From CADEDH01 sp965262175 (GTDB lineage Bacteria > Actinomycetota > Acidimicrobiia > Acidimicrobiales > SZUA-35): 64,000 nt of DNA. Shown in pieces: positions 26,568-33,831 of this stretch (positions are counted from its first letter, which is position 1; every line of letters starts with the position of its first letter). The notes under the pieces are model-generated. The model saw nothing but the letters and a program-made list of their open reading frames with translations, had not been told where the DNA came from and ran no database searches. The position numbers and the translations under genes were made by a program. The stretch covers positions 62,001 through 126,000 of the forward strand of contig CBDHES010000002.1 of assembly GCA_965262175.1 (NCBI GenBank), given 5' to 3'.

Positions 26568-26921
26568 TCAGTCGTCGACGGCGGCCTCGACCATGATCTC
26601 GACCTTCACCTTGGGATGGGCGAGCGGGGCCTGGACGGTGGCCCGGGCCGGGGCTGACCCCTCGGGCACCCAGGCGGTCCACACCTCGTTCATGTCGGCC
26701 CACGTCGTGATGTCGCTGAGCCAGATGTTGGCCTTGAGCAGCTTGGTCTTGTCGGTCCCGGCGGCGACCAGCAGGTTGTCGATCTTGTCCAGGATCGATG
26801 CCGTCTGGCCCTTCACGTCGGCGTCGAGGTCGGCGGCGACCAGCCCCGACAGGTAGGCCACGCCCCGGTGGACGACGGCCTGGCTCATGAGGGGTCCCGC
26901 TTCGATGCGTTCGATGGTCAT
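26568..26921 (-). CDS. RidA family protein (Rid/YjgF/UK114)
   Basis: This 117-residue trimeric-fold protein is of the family that hydrolyses reactive enamine/imine intermediates from PLP enzymes such as threonine dehydratase. The active-site Arg is in PARATVQAPLAHPKVKVEI, and the family pattern VAYLSGLVAAD plus LKANIWLSDITTW is intact. Subfamily members differ in activity, so deaminase function is likely but not certain. GGGGAGG lies nine bases before this ATG; a longer frame upstream has no ribosome site. The 142 bp to the divergent DUF402 gene contain only that gene's promoter. Confidence 0.9.
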   Translation of the reverse strand: MTIERIEAGPLMSQAVVHRGVAYLSGLVAADLDADVKGQTASILDKIDNLLVAAGTDKTKLLKANIWLSDITTWADMNEVWTAWVPEGSAPARATVQAPLAHPKVKVEIMVEAAVDD

Positions 26922-27051
26922 GCCGACAGCCTCCCCGACCAGCGGGCGCCCGTCGAGCCCCACCGCCGGAGCGGCCCCGCCGAGCCTCCGATGGGCTCTT
27001 CGCAGCTAGCGCCGAGGGCGACGGCGACGGGGCCGACGACCGCTGATCGAC

Positions 27052-27057
27052 TACCGT
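27052..27057 (+). promoter_or_regulatory. Leaderless -10 element for the DUF402 gene
   Basis: TACCGT ends six bases before the GTG start; no Shine-Dalgarno sequence is present. Confidence 0.5.
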
Positions 27058-27063
27058 CGGGGT

Positions 27064-27690
27064 GTGGACGACCAGCCGCCGACCGTCCGCTGGGCTCCCG
27101 GGTCGACCGTCATCCGCCGGGAGACGCTCGGCCTCCAACCCGACGACGTGGCGACGCCGCCACCGGTCGAGGGCGTGTGGCTCGAGGTCCCGGTCGAGGT
27201 GATCGAGGACGGCCCCGACGGCTTGATCACCCACCTGGCGACCGGCGCACCGTTCCACTTCCCCGACGGGGACTGGCCCACCCCGGACGGCCACCACCCC
27301 TGGCACGAACGGGCCAGCTGGACCGGTCACGGCTGCCTGATGATCCATCCTCCCGACGAGCACGTCGCCATCTGGCATTTCTGGCGGGGACCGGAGCGGG
27401 AGTTCGCCCACTGGTACCTGAACCTCCAGACGGCCTTCGTCCGGTCGGCGACCGGCTTCGCCACCCAGGACCTCGAGCTCGATCTCATCGTCCATCCCGA
27501 TGGCAGGACAGAGGTCAAGGACGCCGAGGTCCTCGACGACCGGGTGGCCGAGGGGCGCTTCACCCCCGAGCTGGTGACCTGGGTCCGCCGCTACGGCGAC
27601 CGCCTGCTCCAACGGCTCGATCGGGAGGGGATCTGGTGGGACCGCCGGTGGGCCGACTGGTCGCCCGATGGTGGCCGCGCCCGGCCCTGA
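27064..27690 (+). CDS. DUF402 (FomD/Ntdp-like) domain protein
   Basis: This 208-residue protein has the DUF402 core in its C-terminal half: FAHWYLNLQTAF, DLELDLIVHPDGRTEVKDAEVLDD, then helical sequence. The paired acidic residues are the divalent-metal site of the family. Characterised members hydrolyse nucleoside di/triphosphates (Ntdp) or CMP-phosphonate intermediates (FomD). No antibiotic genes are nearby, so a nucleotide-phosphatase role is the safer guess. Residues 90-95 (HGCLMIHPP) sit at the start of the domain. It is the second gene in a row, with the rhomboid gene, to carry the same TACCGT leaderless element. Confidence 0.82.
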   Translation: MDDQPPTVRWAPGSTVIRRETLGLQPDDVATPPPVEGVWLEVPVEVIEDGPDGLITHLATGAPFHFPDGDWPTPDGHHPWHERASWTGHGCLMIHPPDEHVAIWHFWRGPEREFAHWYLNLQTAFVRSATGFATQDLELDLIVHPDGRTEVKDAEVLDDRVAEGRFTPELVTWVRRYGDRLLQRLDREGIWWDRRWADWSPDGGRARP

Positions 27691-27724
27691 CCGTCGGGGA
27701 GCCGGATCGGGGCGGGCCGACCGC

Positions 27725-27730
27725 TACCGT
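27725..27730 (+). promoter_or_regulatory. Leaderless -10 element for the rhomboid gene
   Basis: TACCGT ends six bases before the ATG, identical in sequence and spacing to the DUF402 element. Confidence 0.5.
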
Positions 27731-27736
27731 GGCCGG

Positions 27737-28393
27737 ATGACGACGGCGGCCTCGACCGGACAGCGCTCCGCCGACGGTCCGGCCGGCCCGGTCGCCGTCA
27801 TCGCGGCTGCTCTCCTGGCCATGTGGGCCGTCGAGATCGTCGACGCCGGCCTGCTCGATGATCGCCTGCAGGAGGGCGGGATCGGCCCCCGGACGATCGT
27901 CGGGCTCCGGGGAATCCTGTTCGCGCCCCTGCTCCACGCCAACTTCGGCCACCTCCTCTCCAACACGGTGCCGTTCGTCGTGTTGGGGTGGTTGGTCGCG
28001 CTGCGGGGATTGAGCCACTGGCTGGCGGTCACCGGGGGCGCACTTCTCCTCGGCGGAGGTCTGACCTGGCTCCTGGCCGGCGGGGTCAACCACATCGGGG
28101 CCAGTGGCATCGTGTTCGGCTACTTCGGAGCGCTGCTCGCCGGGGCCTTCTACGATCGCCGGCCGGCGCTCCTGGCACCGGCCCTGGTGGCGGTGTTGCT
28201 CTACAGCAGCCTGGCCGCCGGTCTCGTCCCCCAGCAGGCGATCTCCTGGGAGGGACACCTCTTCGGGCTGATCGCCGGCATCGTGGTGGCCCGACTACGA
28301 GCCGACCCTCCACCGGAGCGCCCCGTCGACGACGAGCCCCGCTACGACTGGGAACTCGACGAGCCCTGGCTCGACGACGGCCCCGAACCCTGA
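27737..28393 (+). CDS. Rhomboid family intramembrane serine protease
   Basis: This 218-residue membrane protein has six predicted helices. The catalytic Ser is in HIGASGIVFGYFGAL (GxSG near 123) and the His in SWEGHLFGLIAGIV near 175. HANFGHLLSNTVPFVVLG is the conserved second-helix block. Rhomboids cleave transmembrane substrates within the bilayer. The C-terminal tail is acidic (DDEPRYDWELDEPWLDD). It is smaller than eukaryotic members and normal for bacteria. Substrates are unknown. It converges on the aldehyde dehydrogenase gene with only 10 bp between stops. Confidence 0.9.
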   Translation: MTTAASTGQRSADGPAGPVAVIAAALLAMWAVEIVDAGLLDDRLQEGGIGPRTIVGLRGILFAPLLHANFGHLLSNTVPFVVLGWLVALRGLSHWLAVTGGALLLGGGLTWLLAGGVNHIGASGIVFGYFGALLAGAFYDRRPALLAPALVAVLLYSSLAAGLVPQQAISWEGHLFGLIAGIVVARLRADPPPERPVDDEPRYDWELDEPWLDDGPEP

Positions 28394-28403
28394 CTGCGGC
28401 TCG

Positions 28404-29828
28404 TCACCAATCGACGGCGATGTACTGGGTCTCGGTGAACTCGTAGATCCCCTCGCTGGCCCCCTCCCGGCCAAGTCCCGACTGCTTCATCCCCCCGAAG
28501 GGAGCGGCCGGGTCGGACACCGCGCCCCGGTTGAGACCGACCATGCCCGACTCGAGGCGTTCGCTCACCGCCAGTCCCCGGCCGATGTCCCGGGTGTAGA
28601 CGTAGGCCGCCAGCCCCATCTCGGTGTCGTTGGCCTGGGCGATCATCGCATCGGTGTCGGCGAAGGGGATGACCGGGGCGACCGGACCGAAGATCTCCTC
28701 CGACGTGATCGGCGAATCGGGGGCGACGCCGCCCAGGACGGTCGGCTGGTAGAAGAAGCCGGGCCCATCGACCGGGCCGCCGCCGACGGCGGTGGTGGCC
28801 CCGGCCCCGACCGCCGCCTTGACCAGGCCATCGATCGACGAAACCGCGTCGGCGTTGATCATCGGACCGCAGGTCACGCCCTCGTCGAAGCCGCTCCCGA
28901 CCTTGACCTCCCCCATCGCCTCGGCGAGCTTGGCGGTGAACTCCTCGGCCACCCCCCGCTCGGCGAAGAACCGGTTGGCTGCGGTGCACGTCTCGGCCGA
29001 ATGGCGCATCTTGGCCACCATCGCCCCCTCGACCGCAGCGTCGAGGTCGGCGTCGTCGAACACGATGAACGGGGCGTTGCCCCCGAGCTCCATCACGGTC
29101 TTCAGCACCCGGTCGGCGGAGCGCCGCAGGAGCACCCGTCCGACCTCGGTCGAGCCGGTGAACGACACCATCCGCACCGCCCGGTGATCGACGGCGGCGT
29201 CGAACCAGGCCCCCGAGCTGTGGGTCGGGACCACGTTGACGACGCCGGGGGGCACGCCGGCCTCCTGGAGGAGATCCGCCACCCGAAGGGCGGTGAGCGG
29301 CGTCTCCTTGGGCGGCTTGATGACGACCGCGTTGCCCGCAGCCAGGGCCGGGGCCAGTTTGCGGGTGATCATGGCCGCCGGGAAGTTCCACGGGGTGACG
29401 ATCACGACCACGCCGACCGGCGGATGGTGGACGATGATGCGGTTGGCGCCGGCCGGGGCCAGGCCAACCGAGCCCCGGATCCGGACCGCTTCCTCAGCGT
29501 TCCACCGGAAGAACTCCGCAGCGTAGGCCACCTCCCCGACCGCGTCGGCCAGCGGCTTGCCGTGCTCGGTGGTGATCAGGGAGGCGAGCTCGTCGGTGTG
29601 GTCGACCAGGATCTGCCAGCAGGCACGAAGGACCTCCGAGCGCTGCCGAGGTGGCGTGGCCGCCCACCGCGGTTGGGCGAGGGCGGCCGCGTCGCAGGCC
29701 CGGATCGCCTCGGCCGGACCGCCGGCCGCCACCGCCGCGATCTCGTTCCCGGTCGCCGGATCGAGCACCGGGATCCGCTCCCCGACCCCGTCGAGCCAGA
29801 CCCCATCGATCAGTAGCTGGTCACGCAT
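28404..29828 (-). CDS. gabD: NAD(P)-dependent succinate-semialdehyde dehydrogenase
   Basis: This 474-residue aldehyde dehydrogenase has VIVTPWNFPAAMITRK near 145, the Rossmann block FTGSTEVGRVLL, the general-base ELGGNAPF and the nucleophile Cys in RHSAETCTAANRF. The C-terminus PFGGMKQSGLGREG is typical. The pattern is closest to GabD-type succinate-semialdehyde dehydrogenases that feed 4-aminobutyrate carbon into succinate; specificity is by family only. A minus-strand TACGGT ends eight bases before the ATG. No GABA aminotransferase gene is in the window. Confidence 0.88.
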   Translation of the reverse strand: MRDQLLIDGVWLDGVGERIPVLDPATGNEIAAVAAGGPAEAIRACDAAALAQPRWAATPPRQRSEVLRACWQILVDHTDELASLITTEHGKPLADAVGEVAYAAEFFRWNAEEAVRIRGSVGLAPAGANRIIVHHPPVGVVVIVTPWNFPAAMITRKLAPALAAGNAVVIKPPKETPLTALRVADLLQEAGVPPGVVNVVPTHSSGAWFDAAVDHRAVRMVSFTGSTEVGRVLLRRSADRVLKTVMELGGNAPFIVFDDADLDAAVEGAMVAKMRHSAETCTAANRFFAERGVAEEFTAKLAEAMGEVKVGSGFDEGVTCGPMINADAVSSIDGLVKAAVGAGATTAVGGGPVDGPGFFYQPTVLGGVAPDSPITSEEIFGPVAPVIPFADTDAMIAQANDTEMGLAAYVYTRDIGRGLAVSERLESGMVGLNRGAVSDPAAPFGGMKQSGLGREGASEGIYEFTETQYIAVDW

Positions 29829-29836
29829 GGCTTCTC

Positions 29837-29842
29837 ACCGTA
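29837..29842 (-). promoter_or_regulatory. Leaderless -10 element for the aldehyde dehydrogenase gene
   Basis: TACGGT on the minus strand ends eight bases before the ATG. It shares a 63-bp divergent region with the acetyltransferase promoter. Confidence 0.45.
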
Positions 29843-29879
29843 GGCGATGGCCTCCCCGACCGCCCCCGGGCGCCCGGCC

Positions 29880-29885
29880 TACGCT
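29880..29885 (+). promoter_or_regulatory. Leaderless -10 element for the AAC(2')-like gene
   Basis: TACGCT ends six bases before the GTG start and helps choose it over an ATG 45 bases upstream. Confidence 0.5.
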
Positions 29886-29891
29886 CGCGGC

Positions 29892-30422
29892 GTGGGGGAG
29901 ATCGTGCGACGACGGACCGAGGACCTACCGACCGAGGTGATCGATGCGGTGCGGAGCCTCTGCGATCGAGCCTTCGACGACTTCGCCGACACCGACTTCG
30001 ACCATGCGCTCGGCGGGTGGCACGTGGTGGTGACCGATGGCGACGTGGTCCTGGCCCACGCCGCCATCGTGGAGCGGATCATCCGCGTCGGGGAGCGGGA
30101 CCTCCGCACCGGCTACGTCGAGGCGGTGGCCACCGACCCCGACCACCAGGGCCAGGGCATCGGCACCTCGGTCATGGCCGAGATCGATGCCATCGCTCGT
30201 CGAGCGTTCGAGCTCGGCGCCCTCTCCACCGACCGGACGGCGTTCTACGGTCGCCTCGGATGGGAGGTGTGGCGGGGCCCGACGTTCGTGTTGTCCGACG
30301 AAGGGCGGCAGCGGACCGAGGATGAGGACGGCGGGATCATGGTCCTCCGCTTCGGGCCGTCCGCCGCCGTCGACCTGGACGCTCCGATCGCCTGCCGATC
30401 CCGCCCCGGCGACGACTGGTGA
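29892..30422 (+). CDS. GNAT acetyltransferase resembling aminoglycoside 2'-N-acetyltransferase AAC(2')
   Basis: This 176-residue acetyltransferase resembles mycobacterial AAC(2')-I along its length: DFDHALGGWHVVV, VLAHAAIVERIIR, the acetyl-CoA loop TGYVEAVATDPDHQGQGIG, ELGALSTDRTAFYGRLGWEVW and the end IACRSRPGDDW. AAC(2')-I enzymes acetylate the 2' amine of gentamicin or tobramycin, and chromosomal copies may have another natural role. The call is from remembered family motifs, so activity is unproven. No other resistance or mobile gene is nearby. GTG is preferred because the family N-terminus is short. Confidence 0.8.
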   Translation: MGEIVRRRTEDLPTEVIDAVRSLCDRAFDDFADTDFDHALGGWHVVVTDGDVVLAHAAIVERIIRVGERDLRTGYVEAVATDPDHQGQGIGTSVMAEIDAIARRAFELGALSTDRTAFYGRLGWEVWRGPTFVLSDEGRQRTEDEDGGIMVLRFGPSAAVDLDAPIACRSRPGDDW

Positions 30423-30437
30423 CGCTGGGTGACGCCG

Positions 30438-30453
30438 GGCGACGAGCGTCGCC
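30438..30453. terminator. Hairpin between AAC(2')-like and ribH genes
   Basis: A perfect 7-bp inverted repeat (GGCGACG / CGTCGCC, two-base spacer) lies between the two convergent stop codons. It is likely bidirectional. Confidence 0.5.
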
Positions 30454-30458
30454 GCCGA

Positions 30459-30938
30459 TCAGCCGATGGCGGCGAGCAGGCGGGCCATCTCGACCGCCCC
30501 CACCGCGGCCTCCTCGCCGACGTTGTGCCCGCCGGGACCCTCGCTCCGAGCCAAGGCCTGGGCCTCGTCCTCGACGGTCAGCACACCGAACAGGATCGGC
30601 ACCCCGGTGTCGAGCTGGGCCTGCTGGACCCCCCGTCCACACTCGGACGAGACCAGCTCATAGTGGGTCGTCTCGCCCCGGATGACGGCGCCGATGCACA
30701 CCACGGCGTCGACGGTGCCCGACGCGGCCAACGCCTTGGCGGCGACCGGGATCTCGAAGCTGCCCGGCACGGCGTGGGTCACGATGTCGGTGACCCCGAG
30801 CGACGCCAACCCCCGCTCGACCCCGGCCGCCAATCGATCCACGATGGCCGCATTCCAACGGGACCGGACGACACCGACCCGGAGGCCACCCCCGTCGAGG
30901 CCATCGGGCACCCTCGCTCGCTCGTCTCCTGAGGCCAT
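30459..30938 (-). CDS. ribH: 6,7-dimethyl-8-ribityllumazine synthase
   Basis: This 159-residue riboflavin enzyme condenses 5-amino-6-ribitylamino-uracil with 3,4-dihydroxy-2-butanone 4-phosphate. Landmarks are VVRSRWNAAIVDRLAAG, AVPGSFEIPVAAKAL, CIGAVIRGETTHYELVSSE and PILFGVLTVEDEAQALARS, ending in the helix with GHNVGEEAA. The catalytic His near 100 is in ETTHYE. Length is normal; these form 60-mers or pentamers. TACGGT ends six bases before the ATG. No other riboflavin genes are in the window, so it stands alone here. Confidence 0.95.
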   Translation of the reverse strand: MASGDERARVPDGLDGGGLRVGVVRSRWNAAIVDRLAAGVERGLASLGVTDIVTHAVPGSFEIPVAAKALAASGTVDAVVCIGAVIRGETTHYELVSSECGRGVQQAQLDTGVPILFGVLTVEDEAQALARSEGPGGHNVGEEAAVGAVEMARLLAAIG

Positions 30939-30944
30939 GACCCC

Positions 30945-30950
30945 ACCGTA
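30945..30950 (-). promoter_or_regulatory. Leaderless -10 element for ribH
   Basis: TACGGT on the minus strand ends six bases before the ATG; no FMN riboswitch is seen upstream. Confidence 0.5.
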
Positions 30951-31005
30951 ACCGGCATCGGTCACGGCCGGGTCCGGGCGGGCGCGTCCGGCAGCGGCGG
31001 CCGGG

Positions 31006-31011
31006 TACCTT
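31006..31011 (+). promoter_or_regulatory. Leaderless -10 element for the small 81-residue protein gene
   Basis: TACCTT ends eight bases before the ATG; it is divergent from the ribH promoter. Confidence 0.45.
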
Positions 31012-31019
31012 GTGGGCCC

Positions 31020-31265
31020 ATGGGCTTTCTTCGCAACGCAGCACTCGGGCGGATCCCGGTCGTCGGGCTCCTGTCCGACCTCGCAATCGTGGCCGGCGCC
31101 GCCACCCGGGTCGCTCGACGCTCCTCGGCCAAGGGAGCGGCCCGTCCCCAGGGGCCGGCCGACTGGTTCCTCGTCGCCGGAGCGGCGTTCCGGTTGTTCC
31201 AGCGGATGCGACGGGTCCGGCGGAGCCGCCGGGCCAGGGCCGCGCTGGTCGAGGCGGTCGACTGA
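31020..31265 (+). CDS. Small basic hypothetical protein
   Basis: I do not recognise this 81-residue protein. It has two short hydrophobic stretches (PVVGLLSDLAIVAGAATRV and ADWFLVAGAAFRLFQRM), each followed by Arg clusters (RRSS, RRVRRSRRAR), as in small proteins that lie along the membrane. The frame is bounded by a promoter-like hexamer and by the Nudix gene beginning 10 bp after the stop, so it is probably real and co-transcribed with the Nudix gene. Composition matches neighbouring genes. Confidence 0.6.
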   Translation: MGFLRNAALGRIPVVGLLSDLAIVAGAATRVARRSSAKGAARPQGPADWFLVAGAAFRLFQRMRRVRRSRRARAALVEAVD

Positions 31266-31275
31266 CGGGACGACG

Positions 31276-32055
31276 ATGACCGATCCCGGCGACCTCGACA
31301 GCCCCGCCCCTTCGACACGAGCCGGCGCCGACATCGCCTACGACGATGCCCTCCGCCGCCGGCTGACCGACCACCTGACCCGCCACGAGGTCCGGACCCA
31401 TCCGCTCGACGGTCGGCGACACGCCGCGGTCGGCGTCGTCGTGATCGACTCCGACGCCGGGATTCACGGGGACGACCCGACGACGATGGACCGGAAGTCG
31501 CTCATCGCCGACATTCCCGGCGTTGAGCCATCGACGTTGACCGGCCGGGTCGATGGCACTGCGGGTGGGGCGTCGATCATCCTCACCCGGCGCAGCTCCC
31601 GGCTCAACGCCCACGCCAACCAGTGGGCCCTTCCCGGCGGGCGTCTCGACCAGGGCGAGAGCCCGCTCGAGGCAGCGATGCGGGAGATCACCGAGGAGAT
31701 CGGGCTCACCGTCGGCCCCGCTCAACTCCTGGGCCGCCTCGATGACTATCCCACTCGCTCGGGCTACGTGATCAGCCCCTTCGTGTTCTGGGCAGGAGCC
31801 GACGCCGAACCGGTGGCCGCCGAGGCCGAGGTGGCGTCGATCCACCGGATCTCGCTCCGAGAGCTGATCAGGCCCGACTCCCCCCGGTTCGTCACGATCC
31901 CCGAGAGCGAGCGACCGGTGATCCAGGTCCCGATCGGCGGCGATCTCATCCACGCCCCCACCGGGGCCGTCGTCCACCAGTTCCGGGCGGTCGCCTACGA
32001 CGGTACCGACGAGCGGGTCGACGGGTACGAGCAGCCGGTGTTCGCCTGGCGCTGA
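31276..32055 (+). CDS. Nudix hydrolase
   Basis: This 259-residue protein carries a full Nudix box, GGRLDQGESPLEAAMREITEEIG, split here across G-x5-E-x7-R-E-x2-E-E-x-G at about 119-141. It hydrolyses nucleoside-diphosphate-linked compounds; the domain order resembles CoA pyrophosphatases, and HANQWALPGG fits that group. About 60 extra N-terminal residues precede the fold. The ATG has no strong ribosome site and probably depends on the small gene before it. Exact substrate is unknown. Confidence 0.88.
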   Translation: MTDPGDLDSPAPSTRAGADIAYDDALRRRLTDHLTRHEVRTHPLDGRRHAAVGVVVIDSDAGIHGDDPTTMDRKSLIADIPGVEPSTLTGRVDGTAGGASIILTRRSSRLNAHANQWALPGGRLDQGESPLEAAMREITEEIGLTVGPAQLLGRLDDYPTRSGYVISPFVFWAGADAEPVAAEAEVASIHRISLRELIRPDSPRFVTIPESERPVIQVPIGGDLIHAPTGAVVHQFRAVAYDGTDERVDGYEQPVFAWR

Positions 32056-32138
32056 CCAGACAATCTCGGGCCAGGGGGTAGGCAGGCGGTGCTGGCGCGA
32101 CTACCTTTGCCAAAATCCTTTACTACTTGGAGGGGACC

Positions 32139-32771
32139 ATGTCCGACCGAACCACCGACCGATCGAAGGCGCTGGCCAAGCTGCTGGCGGTACTCCTGGC
32201 CCTCACGCTCGTCGGCGCAGCCTGCGGCAGCGACGACGATGATGACGCCAGCACCGACGACACCGAAGCCCCGGCCGACGACACCGCCGACGACACGACC
32301 GACGACACCGAAGCCCCGGCCGACGACGCAGCCGACGACACGACCGACGACACCGAGGCCCCGGCCGACGACACCGCCGACGACACGACCGACGACACCG
32401 AAGCCCCGGCCGACGATGCAGCCGGTGGGATCCCGGTCGCGCTGACCGAGTGGGCCGTGGGCGTCGAGCCGTCCCTGACCGCTGGTTCGCTGACCTTCGA
32501 CGTCACCAGCGACGGCGAGTTCCCCCATGCCCTGGCCATCGCCCGGGGGACCAGCTACGAGGACTTGCCGCTGAAGGATGAGAACGGCGCGGTCGACATC
32601 GACGCGCTGGGCGATGACTTCCTCGGCACCACCGAGAACCTCCAGCCCGGCGAAGCGGCCACGATCACCTTCGACCTCGAAGCGGGCGACTACGTGTTCT
32701 TCTGCCCGATCGAGAACGGGCCGAACTCGCACGCTGCGGCCGGCCAGGTCCTCAGTGTGACGGTCAACTGA
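32139..32771 (+). CDS. Lipoprotein with Asp-rich linker and cupredoxin-like domain
   Basis: This 210-residue secreted lipoprotein has a signal peptide ending at a lipobox (LVGAAC) near residue 28. Four near-identical acidic repeats of 15 residues follow (DDTEAPADD units). The C-terminal 105 residues look like a plastocyanin/azurin-fold domain: FPHALAIA offers a His ligand, and FFCPIENGPNSHAAAGQ offers Cys, His and a Gln where Met is usual. Copper binding is plausible, but spacing between Cys and His is longer than canonical. The ATG four codons in follows TTGGAGGGG and is preferred over the upstream ATG. An AT-rich patch just upstream (32100-32128) probably holds the promoter. Confidence 0.75.
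   Translation: MSDRTTDRSKALAKLLAVLLALTLVGAACGSDDDDDASTDDTEAPADDTADDTTDDTEAPADDAADDTTDDTEAPADDTADDTTDDTEAPADDAAGGIPVALTEWAVGVEPSLTAGSLTFDVTSDGEFPHALAIARGTSYEDLPLKDENGAVDIDALGDDFLGTTENLQPGEAATITFDLEAGDYVFFCPIENGPNSHAAAGQVLSVTVN
32256..32425 (+). repeat. 45-bp in-frame tandem repeat in the cupredoxin lipoprotein gene
   Basis: Almost four copies of a 45-bp unit encode D-D-T-E-A-P-A-D-D-(T/A)-A-D-D-T-T. The (T/A) position alternates, so pairs form a 90-bp higher-order unit, and the last copy is cut short. Confidence 0.85.
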
Positions 32772-32814
32772 CCCGGTTGACCTGACAGCGCCACCATCGA
32801 CACACTCTGTCACC

Positions 32815-33282
32815 GTGGACTCCATCAACGGGCTTCCGACCCATCCGCTGTTCGTCCACGCTCCGGTGGTGCTGGCGCCGCTGGCCACGCTGGTGGCCCT
32901 GGCGCTGGCCGTCAGACCCCGTTGGCGGGGGGAGGTGGGCATCGCCCTCCCCCTGCTGGGGGTCGTGGTGCTCGTCGCGACCCAGCTGGCCATCGTCTCC
33001 GGGTTGGCCCTGGAGGAGGTCCTCGGCGACCGGATCGACGCTTCGGATCACGAGCAGCTGGCGCTGACCACCCGGAATCTGCTGATCCTGTTCTTTGCGA
33101 CGACGGTGTTGCTCACCGTCGTCGACCGGTGGCGGCTCCGAAACGATGCGCCGGGCTGGCTGGCGATCGCCGCACCGGTGACCGCAGCGTCGACGGTGGT
33201 CACCGGCAGTCTCGCCACCTGGTGGATGATCATGACCGGCCACGAGGGGGCCCGACTGGTGTGGTTGGGTCTGCTCCCGTGA
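32815..33282 (+). CDS. DUF2231 membrane protein
   Basis: This 155-residue protein has four hydrophobic helices. The N-terminus INGLPTHPLFVHAPVVLAPL is the DUF2231 signature, with a conserved His pair (THP, VHAP) and a further His near the C-terminus (GHEGARLVW). DUF2231 members may bind heme or take part in cytochrome-linked redox processes; the function is not settled. It sits 43 bp after the cupredoxin-like lipoprotein, which makes a shared redox role possible. GTG is the only sensible start. Confidence 0.82.
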   Translation: MDSINGLPTHPLFVHAPVVLAPLATLVALALAVRPRWRGEVGIALPLLGVVVLVATQLAIVSGLALEEVLGDRIDASDHEQLALTTRNLLILFFATTVLLTVVDRWRLRNDAPGWLAIAAPVTAASTVVTGSLATWWMIMTGHEGARLVWLGLLP

Positions 33283-33303
33283 TCGACGGCCGGGCCGACT
33301 GAG

Positions 33304-33831
33304 GTGGTCGACTTCTTCGACTACGAACCAGGAGAGCTGGCCGGCACCGGCCGACACCTGAGCAAGGACGAGCTCTGGGTCTGGACCCGGTTCCTCGACG
33401 CCAGCCGCTTGCTCGAGGAACGCCTCGCCCAGCACGTGAGCCGCAACCACGCCATGACCCACAGCGACTACGAGGTCCTCGTCCGGCTCGACGGGGCCGG
33501 GGGTCGGATGCGGATGACGGCCCTCGCCGAGCAGGTGGTGTCGTCGGCCCAGAAGCTGACCCACACCGCCAACCGGCTGGAGGAGCGGGGCTGGATCGTG
33601 CGCCGACCGGTGACCGACGACGGGCGTGGCCTCGAAGCGGTGTTGCTGTCACCGGGACGGGAGGCGCTGGCGGCGGCGGCCGGGGAGCACGCCGAACTGA
33701 TCCAGCGGTTCCTTCTGGCCGCCATGTCCGAGGCTCAGCGTGAGGTCGTGGCCGAGGTCATGGCCGAGGTCTCCGCTCATCTTCGGGTCCATCGGGCAGG
33801 AAACCGGTGTGAGGTCTGCGATGCTGGTTGA
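33304..33831 (+). CDS. MarR family transcriptional regulator
   Basis: This 175-residue winged-helix regulator has a MarR core: NHAMTHSDYEVLVRLDGAGG, a recognition-helix segment MTALAEQVVSSAQKLTHTANRLEERGWI and the wing RRPVTDDGRGLEAVLLSPGR. MarR proteins act as ligand-responsive repressors of efflux or catabolic genes. Two Cys at the end (CEVCDAG) could be a redox or metal site. It begins 21 bp after the DUF2231 gene and its stop overlaps the TTG start of the aldo/keto reductase gene, so it may control this small unit. Confidence 0.88.
   Translation: MVDFFDYEPGELAGTGRHLSKDELWVWTRFLDASRLLEERLAQHVSRNHAMTHSDYEVLVRLDGAGGRMRMTALAEQVVSSAQKLTHTANRLEERGWIVRRPVTDDGRGLEAVLLSPGREALAAAAGEHAELIQRFLLAAMSEAQREVVAEVMAEVSAHLRVHRAGNRCEVCDAG

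Noticed and set aside
29892..30422. Acquired resistance gene
   Set aside because: No integron, transposase or repeat is near and base composition matches neighbours; it looks native.
30939..31019. FMN riboswitch before ribH
   Set aside because: The leader is only about six bases if the promoter call is right, too short for any riboswitch, and no conserved pairing was seen.
32256..32425. CRISPR-like array
   Set aside because: The 45-bp units are contiguous, in frame and code for an acidic linker; there are no spacers.
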